Shown here: positions 1 through 11,690 of the stretch, in pieces
Layout of the letters: every line of letters begins with the position of its first letter
How positions within the stretch are numbered: position 1 is the stretch's first letter
Assembly (NCBI GenBank): GCA_029783825.1
Contig: JAREIK010016270.1
Span: 79,679 to 143,678 of the forward strand
Direction of reading: 5' to 3'
Source of the DNA: Sapria himalayana
Lineage: Eukaryota; Streptophyta; Magnoliopsida; Malpighiales; Rafflesiaceae
DNA length: 64,000 bases
Position numbers and translations under genes: made by a program
Notes under the pieces: model-generated
What the model saw: the letters and a program-made list of their open reading frames with translations, nothing else
The model's database searches: none
Told to the model about the DNA's origin: nothing

Positions 1-169
1 GCCTATATGACATTTGTATATATGTGTATCTATCTAACTATTTATGTGTTTATTTATCTATTTGTATATCTATATATCTATCTATATATCTTTCTATCTA
101 TCTATCTATCTATTCATCTATCTATATATCTATTTATGTATCATTCTGTCTATCTATCTATCTATCTCT

Positions 170-200
<31 letters not shown>

Positions 201-668
201 TTGTTATTTTTGTGTATATGTATATCTATCTGCATACCTATCTGCCTATCTAGCTATATCTCTATCTTTCAATCAATTTACCAGTCTATGTGTCTACGTG
301 TCTATATGTGAATCAATCTATCTATCTATCTAGTTGTGAATCTATCTATCTCTCAATTTGATTATCTGTCTATATTTCTATATGTCTATATATATATAAA
401 TATATATATATTTATATATCTATATGTCTATCTATCTATCTACCTAGCTACTTTTCTATCTAAATGACTATTATCAATCTATCTATATATCTATCTCTGA
501 ATCTCTCTATCTCTCTTTTTATTTATCTATCAATCTGTCTATTTGTTTATCTGTCAATCTATCTATTTTTTCTCTATCTATCTATCTATTTTTTCTCTAT
601 CTATCTATCTATCTTTGTATCTATTTTCTTTATATCTATCTATCTATCTATCTGTATATGGATATTTC

Positions 669-703
<35 letters not shown>

Positions 704-2587
704 CTATCGGTCTATTTATCTATCATTTTATTTATCCATCTATGTTTCAATTTATTTGCCTTTAAGCCTATCTATTTATCTATTTTTAAATCTATCTATT
801 TAACTATCATTTGTCAATCTATTTATATGTCTATATGTCTATCTTTCTATTTATCTATCTAACTATCTATTTATCTTTATATCTATCTATCTATTTGTTA
901 ATTTATCTATCTATCTATATATCTACCTATCTGTCTATTTGTCTATATGACTATATGTTTAAATTTCAATCTGCCAATCTACATTTCTCCCTATTTGTTT
1001 ATCTAAGTATCCATCTATCTATTTTTCTATATATCTATATATCTATCTACTTATCTTTCCACCTGTCTAACTATCTATTTGTCTATTAGTTTATCTATCT
1101 ATCTTTCTATCTTTCATTCTTTCTATCTATATTTTTGTCTATCTATTTATCTATCAACCTATATGTCTACCTATTTATATGTCTATGTATCATCTTTCTT
1201 CTATCTATTTGTCTATTTGTCTATCTATCTATCTATCTATCTTTATATATATTTATATATCTATCTATCAATTTATGTGTTTATTTGTCTACATATCTAT
1301 CAATCTATCTGTCTGTCTAATATTTTATTTGTGTATTTGACTTTTTTTCTATCTACGTATCTATTTATATGCCTTTTTGTCTATTAATATATCAATCTAC
1401 CTATCTTTATCAATCTATATGTCTATTTATCTATATATTTATATATCTTTTTATCTTTATATCTATATTTGTGTCAATTTTCTATCTATATATCAATCAA
1501 TCTATCTATCTTTCAATCTATATTTCTACTTATTTGTATATCTATTTTGATATTTATCTATTAATCTATCTATCTAACTATCTATCTCATTAGTTATATA
1601 TCGATCTAGCTATCTATCTATTTATATATCTATCTAATTGACTATCTATTTGTTTATCTATCTATCTATCTATCTATGTGGCTATCTATATTTATATTTA
1701 TCTATGTATATTTATATCTATCTATCTATATGTCTATCTATTTATCAGTCTATCAATATTTTTATCTTTCTATCTTTTTATATATCTATTTGTCTATCTA
1801 TTAATCTATCTAACTTTCTATTTGTTTATCTATATATTTGTCTACCTATCTATATGTATATCTATCTAGATGTATATATGTCTATCTATTAATCTGCTAT
1901 CTATCTTCTGTCTTTATATTATCTATCTATTTGCCTATCTATCTATCTAACTATTTATATATCTCTCTATCTATCTCACTACCTAGAAATCTATCTATAT
2001 CTTTATATGTCTATTAATCTATAAATCTATCTATCTATCTATATATCTATCTAGCTATCTATCTAACCATTTATCTATCATTCTTAAAATATATTTATTT
2101 GACTTTTGATCTATCTATCTATCTATTTATATATTGGCCTTCTAATTTATTTGTTTATCTGTCTATCTATCTATCTATCTAACTATCTACATATCTATAT
2201 GTCTAAATGTCTATATGTCTAACTATTTATGTAAATATGTTACCATATATCTTTATATCTATAATAGGCTATTATTATATATATGTATATATACTAATAC
2301 ATATATACATATTAGTCAATCTTTCTAACTGTCTAACTATCTATCTATCTATCTAACTACATATATATATATATATATATACATACATACATACATATAT
2401 ATACATACATATCTACATACATACATAAATATAAACATATATATATATATATACACATATACATATATGTATATATGTATATATATATGTGTGTGTGTAT
2501 ATATATATGTATATACATATATGTATATATATATGTATATAAATATATGTATATATATGTATATTTATATATGTGTATATATGTATA

Positions 2588-2626
<39 letters not shown>

Positions 2627-3573
2627 GTATATATATAAATGTATAAATATATGTGTATAAATATATATATATATATGTATATATATAGATATACCTATTT
2701 AATTATTTGTTGATCTATCTATTTATCTATATATCAGTCTATCTATCTATCAATCTTTCTAACTGTCTATCCGTCTATCTATTTTTCTATCTATCTATTT
2801 ATATGTCTAAAAGACTATGTCTTTTAGTCAATATACCTATATATCTTTATGCCTATGTGTCTATCAATCTTTATATCTTTCTATATATATATATATATCT
2901 ATCTATCTATCTATCTTTCCATCTATGTATTTCTTTATTTATCTACATGTCTATCTGTATATCTATTAATTTATCTATCTATCTATTTATATATCTATAT
3001 ATCTAATTATTTCTTTATCTATCTATCAATCTACCAATCTATCTATATATTTGTCTATATATATATATATCTATCTATTTGTCTATATTTTTAACTATCT
3101 ATATGTTTATCTATTAATTTTCCTAAATATCTCTTGATCTATTTGTCTATCAATAAATCTATTTATTTATCACTCTTTTTATCTATCTATCTATCTATCT
3201 ATCTATATCTCTCTATCTCACTCTATATCTATCTATCTATCGATCTATGTGTGTGTGTGTGTGTGTGTGTGTCTGTCTATCTCTCTTTCTATCTATCCAT
3301 CTATTTGTGTATTAGGCTATCTATTTAATGATCTATCTATTTATCTGTGTATCAATCTATTATTCTATCTCTCTATCGAGCTAACTGTCTAACTATCTAT
3401 TTGTATATCTATCTATCTATCTATTTTTATGTTTATCTATATATATATATATATATTATTGTGTCTATCTGTATATCTTTTTATTTGTCTATCTATCTAT
3501 ATATTTATCTATTTGTCAATCTTTCTATCTATGTATATGTCTATTTGTTTATTTGTCTATATGTGTATCTATC

Positions 3574-3636
<63 letters not shown>

Positions 3637-3955
3637 ATCTATCTATCTATCTATGTGTTTATCTATCTATCTATCTATATATTTATATATCTATACATCT
3701 ATCTATCTATCTGTCTATCTCTCAGTCTATATGTCTATCTTTGTATCTAACTTTTAATCTGTCTATATGTCTAACTATATATATATGTCTATATATTTGT
3801 ACATCTTTTTATTTATCGATCTATCTGTCTATCTGTTTGTTATCTATTTATCTATATGTGTGTATATCTTTTTATCTGTCTATCTTTCAATCTTTCTATC
3901 TTTCTATCTATAAATCTATATATCTTTCTATCTATATATATGTCTAAGTATCTAT

Positions 3956-4019
<64 letters not shown>

Positions 4020-4089
4020 ATGTATTTATCTATCTTTCTATATGCCTATTTTTTATATCTCTATCTGTGTATCTATTTATATATCTGTT

Positions 4090-4122
<33 letters not shown>

Positions 4123-4310
4123 CTAACTGTCTATCTATCTATTTATCTATCTATTTATCTATGTTTTTATCTATCTTTTTATCTATATATCTATCTCCCT
4201 ATCTATCTCCCAATCATTCAATCTATCTATGTGTCTATCTATCTATCTATCTATCGATCTAGCTATCTATACATCTTTTTGTCAATCTATTTATTTATTT
4301 ATTTATTTTT
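1..4310. repeat. Degenerate TCTA (GATA) tetranucleotide array, left part
   Basis: Nearly the whole stretch is built from TCTA units with many single-base variants (TTTA, TGTA, TCAA, TCTG). Read on the minus strand this is GATA/TAGA. Islands of other simple repeats are embedded: TA runs near 672-700, 3578-3634 and 3962-4016, and GT runs near 3246-3271 and 4088-4104. The pure unit has no stop codon on the plus strand in any frame, so it yields long spurious Ser-Ile-Tyr-Leu frames in all three forward frames; none is a gene. The array ends where the LINE tail begins and resumes at about 11,691 with the same polarity. Confidence 0.95.
2351..2695. repeat. TA / ACAT / ATGT simple-repeat island
   Basis: An island inside the TCTA array made of alternating purine-pyrimidine repeats: TA runs, then ACAT units, then TATATG units. 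The TCTA motif is absent over about 340 bases. It is strongly self-complementary and has no coding potential. Confidence 0.9.
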
Positions 4311-5850
4311 TTAAGGTTTTTTTATTATTATTATGCCCTCTCTTTTGGCGGAGGAATACCATTTGTACAAACTAATACTACCCTTTTTCCCTTTTACACC
4401 CATTCTCAAAAGAAATAAAGAACTAACTCTATGAAATCATGCTTTTAACTCTCTTCATTTAAGTATGCTATAAGTAAGCTCTTTGCTTTTTGTGTATCAT
4501 AAGTAACTTCAATGTGATCCTTTGATGTTTTTTTTATTGCCTCTTATGCTGTACCTTATGCTTCCCTTTAAGATTTTCTGTTATTGCTTCTCTTGGAGCC
4601 TCCAATAATTCCTCTTTAGCTATCCCCGAGCCTCTTAAGCTGTCTTCCTAACCTCTTAAAGTCCTCCATTTCCTGTCTTCTGGAAATAGAAGTAACCCTC
4701 CCTCTCTCCCGATTATTGGATAAAAACAAAAAGAAAAACAGTAAATATACGAAAAAAAGAGAGAACAGTCCTCCATTTCCTGACTTAAGCTATCTTTCAG
4801 CACCTCAAAGTGCCAAAGCCTCTGTCTTTCCCACTACCGGTATTGGATTGTCTGTGATATTTCCTGCCAAACAGTGAATATACGAAAAAAAGAAAAACCC
4901 CCCTCTATACTTAACAAACAGCCCAACAAAGCCTCTGTCTTAAGCTGTCTGCGATATTTTCTGTCTTAACAAAGCAGTGAATATACTTAACAAAGCCTCT
5001 GTCTTAAGCTGTCTGCGATATTTTCTGCCCAACAAACAGCCATATAGATGAAGCTAGCCAGAAAAAACACCCCTAGGACCCCTTTCCATTTTCAATGCTT
5101 TTTGGGACCAATGCTTGCAGCCTTTTCAAAAACACCCCAGGCTTGAACTGTACTCTTAAAATGACAGAAAAGAGAAAACAACCATTTCCTGTCTTAAGTT
5201 GTCTTTCAGCACCTCAAAGTGCCAAAGCCTCTATCTTTCCCACTACAGGTATTGGATTGTCTGTGATATTTCCTGCAAAATAATAAATATACGAAAAAAG
5301 AAAGAACCCCCCTCTATACTTAATGTAACCTAACTCTTCTGCCCAACAAACAGCCCTTATTTTACTTAGATGAGGCTAAACAGAAAAATACCCCTAGGAC
5401 CCCTTTCCATTTTCAATGCTTTTTGGGACTCAGCGACACAAAAGTTTAGCTAAAGAAATAGGCCTCAATAATCAATTTATAGTCCCCCTCAGGACCGGGG
5501 TGACCCTTATCTGAATATCTGCAGCAAAACCAAACCACAAGCAAAAAAAGGAACAGCAACACAAGATTTTAGCTAAGGAATCAACTTAAATGGATCAGCA
5601 ATAAGCAAACCAATACCTTGCACTATTACCTTGCCCTATTTCCTTATCCTATTACAGCAGTAAGAGCAGCATAACAAGGAATAGCAGAAATTATACTTAT
5701 TAAGTTTAACTGTAACTTTTTATATAACAGTGTTTATATAGTAGCGTAAAAGTCAGAATAGATATTATGATATTATATTAGCAATAGTCAAGATAGATAT
5801 TGTAAAATACTCATTATTCCTGCCCAATCCATCAGAAAGTTGAGGCTTTG
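4311..5850 (-). other. 3' region of the LINE, non-coding
   Basis: About 1.5 kb between the RNase H stop and the A-rich tail. No domain is visible in any frame; a 62-codon forward frame at 5095-5283 lies in the tandem duplication and shows no recognisable motif. The minus strand ends with GGTATTCCTCCGCC, then an ATA-rich and A-rich tail. The 3' part carries the tandem duplication listed separately, and 5430-5850 is plain AT-rich sequence. Assignment to the LINE is an inference from its position between RNase H and the array edge. Confidence 0.55.
4665..5430. repeat. Imperfect tandem duplication in the LINE 3' region
   Basis: A block starting at CCATTTCCTG and continuing through CAGCACCTCAAAGTGCCAAAG (4798 and 5208, offset about 410) occurs twice. 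It ends in CCTAGGACCCCTTTCCATTT (about 5070 and 5395, offset about 325). Within the first copy a shorter unit with AAGCCTCTGTCTTAAGCTG is also doubled (about 4934 and 4988), which explains the different offsets. The sequence is non-coding. Confidence 0.85.
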
Positions 5851-7169
5851 TTATATTTTCTTGGTCTGTTTATTTATTCTAAAATAAGGAAACCCCATTT
5901 TATCTAAACATGCTATTCCCTTTAGTTTATTTGGCATGAGTTTCTCATTAAATTCTATATCTCCTCTGGTGGTACCTATTTTAGATAGATTATCCGCTAC
6001 ATAGTTCGCTTCCCTGTATATATGTATTATTGAGGCCTTCAGTTCGTCCAAAAGACCAAGAATTACTTCTAGTTCCTCTTCATTCCTCCATAATATTTTC
6101 TTATTGATTACTGTATCAACTAGTAATTTTGAGTCTACCTGTACTTCAATGTTTTTAAAGTTAAGCTGCTTGCATATCTCTAACCCTGATTTTAATGCTC
6201 TGATTTCAGATTCTAATGCCGAAGAGGCTCTACTAGATCTGGTGAAAGCTCTCTGTACTGTCCCTGTATGATCTCTTATTACCCCGCCTCCTCCTGCTAT
6301 TCCAGTGTCCCTGCTAAAACTCCCATCCGTATTAAGTGAGAGTTTACCAACCGGTGGAGCATTCCACTGTATGCATTTAGCCCTTTGCTGATTTAAAACT
6401 TTATATGTGAGATCCCATTCTTTCTCAAGCTTCTTTTCTTGTTTCATTTCCTGAATAACTATCAGTTTTATTAGTGATATATTACATATCTCCTTTCTAA
6501 TATCTTTTATAATTTCTGTTAAATTCATCCTTATATTTTCGAATTTACTTTTGTTTCGAGATTTCCATATACACCAAATAATTAGATGCGGCAGTTTTTG
6601 GTTGAGCCATTTCCTGGTGGGGCTTTTTGTTTTCTCCTTTCCCCATTTTTTAACTTTATCTATTAATCTATCATCTATTTTACATATTCTTTTTTCCCCT
6701 TCCATTTCTTTCCATATTTCTGTTGCGATGGGACCATTAGAAAGCAAATGATCAGTGGTTTCAACCGCTTGTAAACAGCATTCACATCTTGATGCGATGT
6801 TTATACCTTTCTTTTGTATATTTCTATCTACCGGTATAGCATTCATTAAAGCCTTCCATGTGAAGGAGCGTATTTTTTGCGGTATGTTTTCTTGCCATAC
6901 CCATTTAAATAGAGTTTGAGCCGGTTTTTTTTTCTGACCAAGTCTTTTGCCGACTTGAGGGAAAAGTTTCCTTGTGGTGTTAACATTTATTTCCAGCCGC
7001 TCCTCTTTTGTATAGAGTGTGAGTCCACTATTTCTTTTTGTTTTTCCATTGACTTCCAACTGTTCGAGACTTTCTTAGTGGTCTTATTCTTGTTATCTAA
7101 ATATCTTGCCCGCATATATTTAGCCCACAGACTTTCACTTTCTTTAAGTCTCCACCAGCTTTTACAGTC
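5851..7169 (-). pseudogene. LINE ORF2 C-terminal part: zf-RVT and RNase H
   Basis: The frame from about 7059 to 5851 encodes a zf-RVT region (FKWVWQENIPQKIRSFTWKA, then CECC and TTDHLL) followed by an RNase H (RVT_3) domain. The RNase H acidic residues are visible: NTDGSFS, then ALESEIRAL, then VDSKLLVD, and YREANYVADNLS near the end. In the retrotransposon it would degrade RNA in the RNA:DNA hybrid. The join with the RT frame is broken. At about 7170 the RT frame stops, and the continuing protein (KSWWRLKESESLWAKYMRAR) sits in another frame over about 7165-7060. The usual stretch between WAKYMRARYL and zf-RVT looks shortened. The C terminus at 5851 appears natural. It is clearly an inactive fragment of the ORF2 polyprotein. 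Confidence 0.88.
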
Positions 7170-8565
7170 TCAGGCAGCTGCCGAGTCCTGAAGGCTCATT
7201 AGACCTAATCCTGCTTCCTCTTTCGGATAACTGATACTTTTCCAGTCCTTCCAATGTAGTTTATTTCTGCCTTGTTTTTTACCCCATAAGAAGTTGGCCA
7301 TTTCCGATTCGAGTTTTTTAATAAATTTCTTAGGGGGGTGTATCACTGATAATATGTGCGTAAGCGTGCTTTGTAATACATGTGACAGCAGTGTTATTCT
7401 TCCCCCAAAACCCAGTAACTCTTCTTTCCATCCTGCTATTTTCTTTCTTAGTTTGTCCTGAAAGTAACTTAGATATTCCTCTTTCAACCTCCCCTCATAT
7501 ATTGGACAACCTAAATACATTAATGCCCCTTTTATTTCTGCAAATCCCGTAATCCTTTTTATTTTATCTACTAACTTTAATTTTGCATTTTTAGCAAGCA
7601 TGAACTGACATTTGCTTTTATTAACCATTTGACCTGTCTCTTTTTCAAAAATTTGGAGAAGATCCATAAGATTCATTAAAGACTTTATGCTAGCATTTGT
7701 AAATATTATAAGGTCATCTGTATAAGCAAAACAACCTATTCTGGGTGTATTCCTTGGTTGTCTGAATGAAAAAATTTTACCTTTGGATATTTTCTTATTC
7801 AAGTTACGTATTAGCAATTCTAGATAGATATCGAAAAGAAGAGGGGATAACGGATCCCCTTGCCTTAAACTTTTATTTGGTTTAAATTCCTCACTTAACT
7901 TACCATTTACCAGGACTCTTACCCAAGTACTTGATATACATCTAAATATTAGATCTATGGTTAGCTCTGAAAAGCCGAACCTTCTTAACACAAAGCAAAG
8001 GGTATCCCATTCTACTCTATCGAAGGCTTTCGATAGATCTAATTTAACCACTAAGTTTTTTCCTCTAGACTTACTTCCTATCTCTTTCATCATTTCAGAT
8101 GCAAGCTTTATATTTTCTATCATTAATCTATTTTTAACAAAACCCGTTTGTTCCTGAGATATTATTGAAGGTAAAATTAAGCTCAGCCTATTTTGTAATA
8201 TTTTTGCCAGTATTTTATAAATAGCATTGCATAAGCTTATTGGTCTATAATCCTCACATTTCTGTGGTAATTCTTTTTTTGGAATTAATACTATAAAAGA
8301 TTTTGCCCATGCTTTTGGGATTTCCGCCCCTACAAAAAAACTTGCAATTGCAGGAACTAGCTCGGTTTTAATCGTATCCCAGTTTACCTGAAAGAAATAA
8401 TTGTTCTAACCATCAGGTCCTGCTGCACTATCTTTATCCAGACTAAACACAGCCTCTTTAACTTCTGGTTCTTCTGGGACCAATTCCATTGATTGATTTT
8501 GAACTTCCGTAATGGTCACCCTAATCACTTGCATTAGAGAATTATCTGTCCTACTTGACTGACTA
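7170..8565 (-). pseudogene. LINE ORF2 reverse transcriptase domain
   Basis: Minus-strand translation gives the RT blocks in order: EVKEAVFSLDKDSAAGPDG, IPKAWAKSFIVLIPKK, YRPISLCNAIYKILAKIL, LDLSKAFDRVEW, LRQGDPLSPLLF and the catalytic box AYTDDLIIF, then the thumb (YLGCPIYEG, GWKEELLGFGGRITLL, FLWGKKQGRNKLHWKDW). It would copy the LINE RNA at a nicked target. An in-frame TAG at 8406-8408 replaces the residue right after GPDG. Downstream of it the frame is open to 7170. The catalytic box reads Y-T-D-D where plant L1 elements usually have F-A-D-D. The domain is otherwise near full length, but with the upstream frameshift it cannot be made as part of ORF2. Confidence 0.92.
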
Positions 8566-9072
8566 CATATTGATTTTCAAAAAAATTTTTAAAAAGAGCT
8601 CCTATTTTCTTTTCATTTTCTACCCATTCTCCTTCTTCGTTTATTAGACCTTTAATTTTATTTTTTGAGATTTTATTTTAGACATACTATAAAAAAATTT
8701 GGTATTACGATCCCCATCTTTTAACCATTTTATTTTTGCTCGTTGTTTCCAGTAAATTTCTTCCATGTGTAGTTTCAATCTCAGTTCTCCTTTAGCCTTA
8801 CTTAATTCTATTCGAGTTTCATTATTATTTGTGGAGTCAAAATCTTGCTCCAACTTGGCTACTTTTTCTTCTAGTTTTTTTAGCTCCTGATTTAATTTCC
8901 CAAAAACCTCTTTATTCCAAGTTTTCAAACAAGCTTTTAGCCTCAGAAGTTTGATTGATAGGACTTGCATCGGTTTACCCTCTGCTGGCTCTTTCCAAGA
9001 TTCTCTAACAAGTCCTGCAAAGCTCGCATGCTTTACCCACATATTTTGAAATTTAAAATTAGATGTATTACC
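8566..9072 (-). pseudogene. LINE ORF2 linker between endonuclease and RT
   Basis: This segment follows the endonuclease in the same frame after an in-frame TAG at 9073-9075. It has the conserved FKFQNMWVKH start, LKACLKTWNKEVFGK, and the EIYWKQRAKIKWLKDGDRNT block that precedes RT in plant L1 ORF2. The frame breaks at about 8655 and continues one frame over as GLINEEGEWVENEKKIGALF and FFENQYVV. A second shift near 8560 restores the RT frame. It is mostly helical and charged (LNQELKKLEEKVAKLEQDF), with no catalytic role expected. Confidence 0.85.
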
Positions 9073-9759
9073 CTAATTTTTTTGAATCGTGATAAGTAGT
9101 GGGCTATGGTCAGAGCAAGTTTTGTTTAGGTGTATAAGCCCCGTAGTCCCTTGTGAGGTGACCCACTTTGTGTTACACATAATCCTATCCAGACGAGCCC
9201 AGATGACTCCTCTTTTTTTCCAATTATTACACCAGGTATATCTCGAACCATTAAAATCTATTTCCATTAGATTGGTAATGGCTATTGTGTCATTAAATTG
9301 TTTCATGGCTACCTTGTCTGGTGGTTTACCACCCTTCTTTTTTTGAGGGCTTCTAATTATATTAAAGTCGCCTCCTATTATCCATGGTAAATTTCTACTT
9401 GCTATATCTTTCATTTCTTCCCATAAAGCCAGCCTAGATTGTTTATCATTTATTGCATAAACTGCTGAGATTATTTGATATGTGCTCTTATCTAATTTGA
9501 AATGTACTATTTGTTCAGTATCTTTTAATATTTCAATTTTCAATTTACTTTGCCATAAAATCCAAAGTTTACTATTTAGATTAGCATAAGCCTTATTAAA
9601 TCCTAAAATTACTCTATATTTATTTAGTTGAGCTTGCAGGACCATTGGTTCTGCAATAATCAGTAGTGAGATTTTATGTTCTTTAATTAAAAGTCTTAAT
9701 CTATTTATCATGGGGCTATTGGCTATTCCCCTAACATTCCAATATAGACATCGATCCAT
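9073..9759 (-). pseudogene. LINE ORF2 N-terminal AP-type endonuclease
   Basis: The ORF2 start is the ATG at 9759 (MDRCLYWNVRGIANS). The endonuclease/exonuclease/phosphatase signature is complete: YWNVRG, LLIIAEPM, WIIGGDFNIIRS, SRYTWCNN, LDRIMCN and the terminal SDHSPLLI. In the family this domain nicks target DNA to prime reverse transcription. The domain (228 residues) is open throughout but is cut off from the linker and RT by a single in-frame TAG at 9073-9075. ORF1 ends 127 bases upstream. The catalytic residues look intact, so the stop is the first visible lesion in ORF2. Confidence 0.9.
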
Positions 9760-9886
9760 TAAAAACTAGTTTAGCTTGGGCTCGAGTTGTACACTTAGAT
9801 TCATATGACATGTTAGCATATTTTTTCGTATTTCTTGCTGTTTTAGGAGTGTGAGGAATTTCATACCTAATCTCCTTATATTTTAC

Positions 9887-10970
9887 CTATTTTCTGAGCA
9901 CCATAGCCATTTGCTTTAGGGCCTCCATGGATTGGGTTCTTGAAAGATTCCCCCAATCTTCATTATAAATATGTATATCATCCTTTACTTTAAACTCCGC
10001 CTCATCTTGGGATACATCATCCTTATGGCTTGAAGGGCAACTAAAAATTACCGATTCATCTTCAGGAAAATCCAGAAGATCCTCATCTATCTATGCATAA
10101 TCCTCAAGTTTTTCTTTCAATACAATTCTTGTTTTAGATATTTTTTTATATTTTCTCTTATATTTTACCTCCTCCCATCCTTTTATTAAACTAACATCAT
10201 TTTCTATCCCCGAGTTAGTCTCTCTCAGTGGTCCTTCTTCTTGAGTAATATTTGGATTATCTGGAGGGATGCTTGAGTGCAAATCTCCCTTCGGCTAGTT
10301 TTGTTTGTGAAGTGAAGCCTCCTCATTCCTTACCCAATGCATCACATTCCCGCCTCCTCCTTCGTGCTGCTGCCCGTTGTTATGTTCTTCTTTCCCCACC
10401 TTGCACGAGGAATTTTCATGCCCTAGCCTCTTACATTTTGAATAGTAGGGAGGAAGACTTTCGGGAATGACAGTTTGCCAAAACCCCTCGGCCTGTTCCC
10501 CTTCACCACTACCTATCCATATTTTTTCAGGCGGTTTAGTTAAGAGGTTTAGCTCTACACATACACGTGCTTTGTTCGGCCTTGACATGATTCTTGTGGC
10601 TTCATCTCGTAACATGGGCTTACCCAAGCACGATGAGATACCATAATCCACGCTGCCATAGGCGATATTGATCTTCCAGTAGAGAGCTTTGCAGCACAAC
10701 ATGTTTGGCATCGAAATCAGCAAATTTCACCTTCCCCTTTAGCTTTAAATTGTCGATAAATTTCGGAACTCCAATCGCACGAGGCCTGCCGTGAGAGAAC
10801 TTTCCAACGAGCGTATATTCAAAAGGTTCTAAGAGCCTTTGAGATTCTTCGGCAGAGAAGATGATGGCCGGGAGACCATTTTTGTTCCCTTGAATTCGTA
10901 AGATCAGCGCGGAGCTCTTCACCACCGAGGCAAAAGACTTATTATTTAATAATAAGTCAGATTTTTCCAT
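9887..10970 (-). pseudogene. LINE ORF1: DUF4283 and zinc-knuckle nucleic-acid-binding protein
   Basis: It starts at the ATG at 10970 (MEKSDLLLNNKSFASVVKSS). The first part is a DUF4283 domain (EPFEYTLVGKFSHGRPRA, LKGKVKFADFDAKHVVLQ). A frameshift near 10,700 moves it into the frame carrying ISSCLGKPMLRDEAT and ARVCVELNL, then a CCHC-like knuckle, YSKCKRLGHENSSCK. A second shift near 10,290 leads to GWEEVKYKRKYKK. After an in-frame TAG next to KLEDYA the acidic tail continues (IDEDLLDFPEDESVIF...) to a stop at 9887-9889. ORF1 proteins bind the LINE RNA. The first knuckle cysteine is replaced by Tyr. Broken, but recognisable over its full length. Confidence 0.85.
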
Positions 10971-11690
10971 TCTTACCTTGTATTGGGCTTGGTTTGAGCT
11001 TAAATGATGTTTTCTTTTTTCTTTGTTTCACAATCTAACAATTACTCAACACTATACCCTTATAGTATCAAACAGCAGTTCCCGAAAACTAAAGTCCCTC
11101 AACTATCCCACAACAGAATTCCAGATAATCACTGGAGAGAAAAGGTGAGAGGATTTTCACGAGAATACCATGAAATCACATAACAGTTTATACAAATTGT
11201 TATTATTCATGTTCCCGTAGCAGTATTCCCATAACAGTTACACTTAATTTGCAAATATAACAAGTTGTATCTCTCAACTATATCAGAAGAACATTCAACA
11301 AAATTTATTCAATGTTTTCGTTATTGTTTCCAGGTAGTTCGCAAAGCAATTAACACAATGGTTCTCCCAATTAACAGTTTATTCAAGATGTTCGCAAATA
11401 ATCACGAGAGAAACTGTAACGAAAATCAATTCACTAAGCGAATTTCACAATAAATCCTTCAACAATTCACATACCCGTATGTTTATTCGAGATATTCGCA
11501 AGATAGTACGTTAGAGCGAAAATCCCAAGAGAACCTGTATCATAAAACAGTACACGAAGCAGTTTGCACAATAATCATTCAACAAATTCACATAATCATT
11601 TGTTTAAGATAAATCGCGATAGAGAAAATCTAGAGAAATCCGCAGAAGAGTTTTCGCGAGAGGGTTTTTGCGAGAGCTAGGTTTTGAATA
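10971..11690 (-). repeat. LINE 5' UTR with degenerate ~105-120 bp repeats
   Basis: This is the non-coding leader upstream of ORF1. Repeated blocks built on TTTATTC(A/G)AGAT(G/A)TTCGCAA occur at about 11,378 and 11,482, with a more diverged version at about 11,602. Each is followed by similar CAATTCAC / TTCAACAA segments. The far end (11,600-11,690) is rich in CTCTCGCGAAAA-type sequence on the minus strand. Promoter activity in this leader is expected for LINEs but no element can be pinned down. Confidence 0.6.

Larger units (their letters stand above)
4311..11690 (-). mobile_element. Plant L1-clade LINE, degenerate, inserted in the TCTA array
   Basis: Read on the minus strand the order is 5' UTR, ORF1 (DUF4283 and zinc knuckle), AP-type endonuclease, linker, reverse transcriptase, zf-RVT and RNase H, then a 3' region. 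This is the architecture of plant L1 elements with an RNase H domain. Both flanks are TCTA array of the same polarity, so the LINE interrupted a pre-existing array. The 3' boundary is placed at about 4,311 because the minus strand there runs into ATAATAATAAT followed by A-rich sequence, a plausible LINE tail. The 5' boundary at about 11,690 is where array motifs restart. No clean target-site duplication can be called, because both flanks are low complexity (only a shared TCAATCT). ORF2 carries at least two in-frame stops and several frameshifts, so the copy is dead. Confidence 0.85.

Noticed and set aside
1..4314. Many overlapping plus-strand frames rich in Ser, Ile, Tyr, Leu
   Set aside because: TCTA repeats have no stop codon in any forward frame, so frames open by composition. 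There is no domain, and all three frames are open at once.
9089..9346. 85-codon plus-strand frame
   Set aside because: Antisense to the LINE endonuclease, no features.
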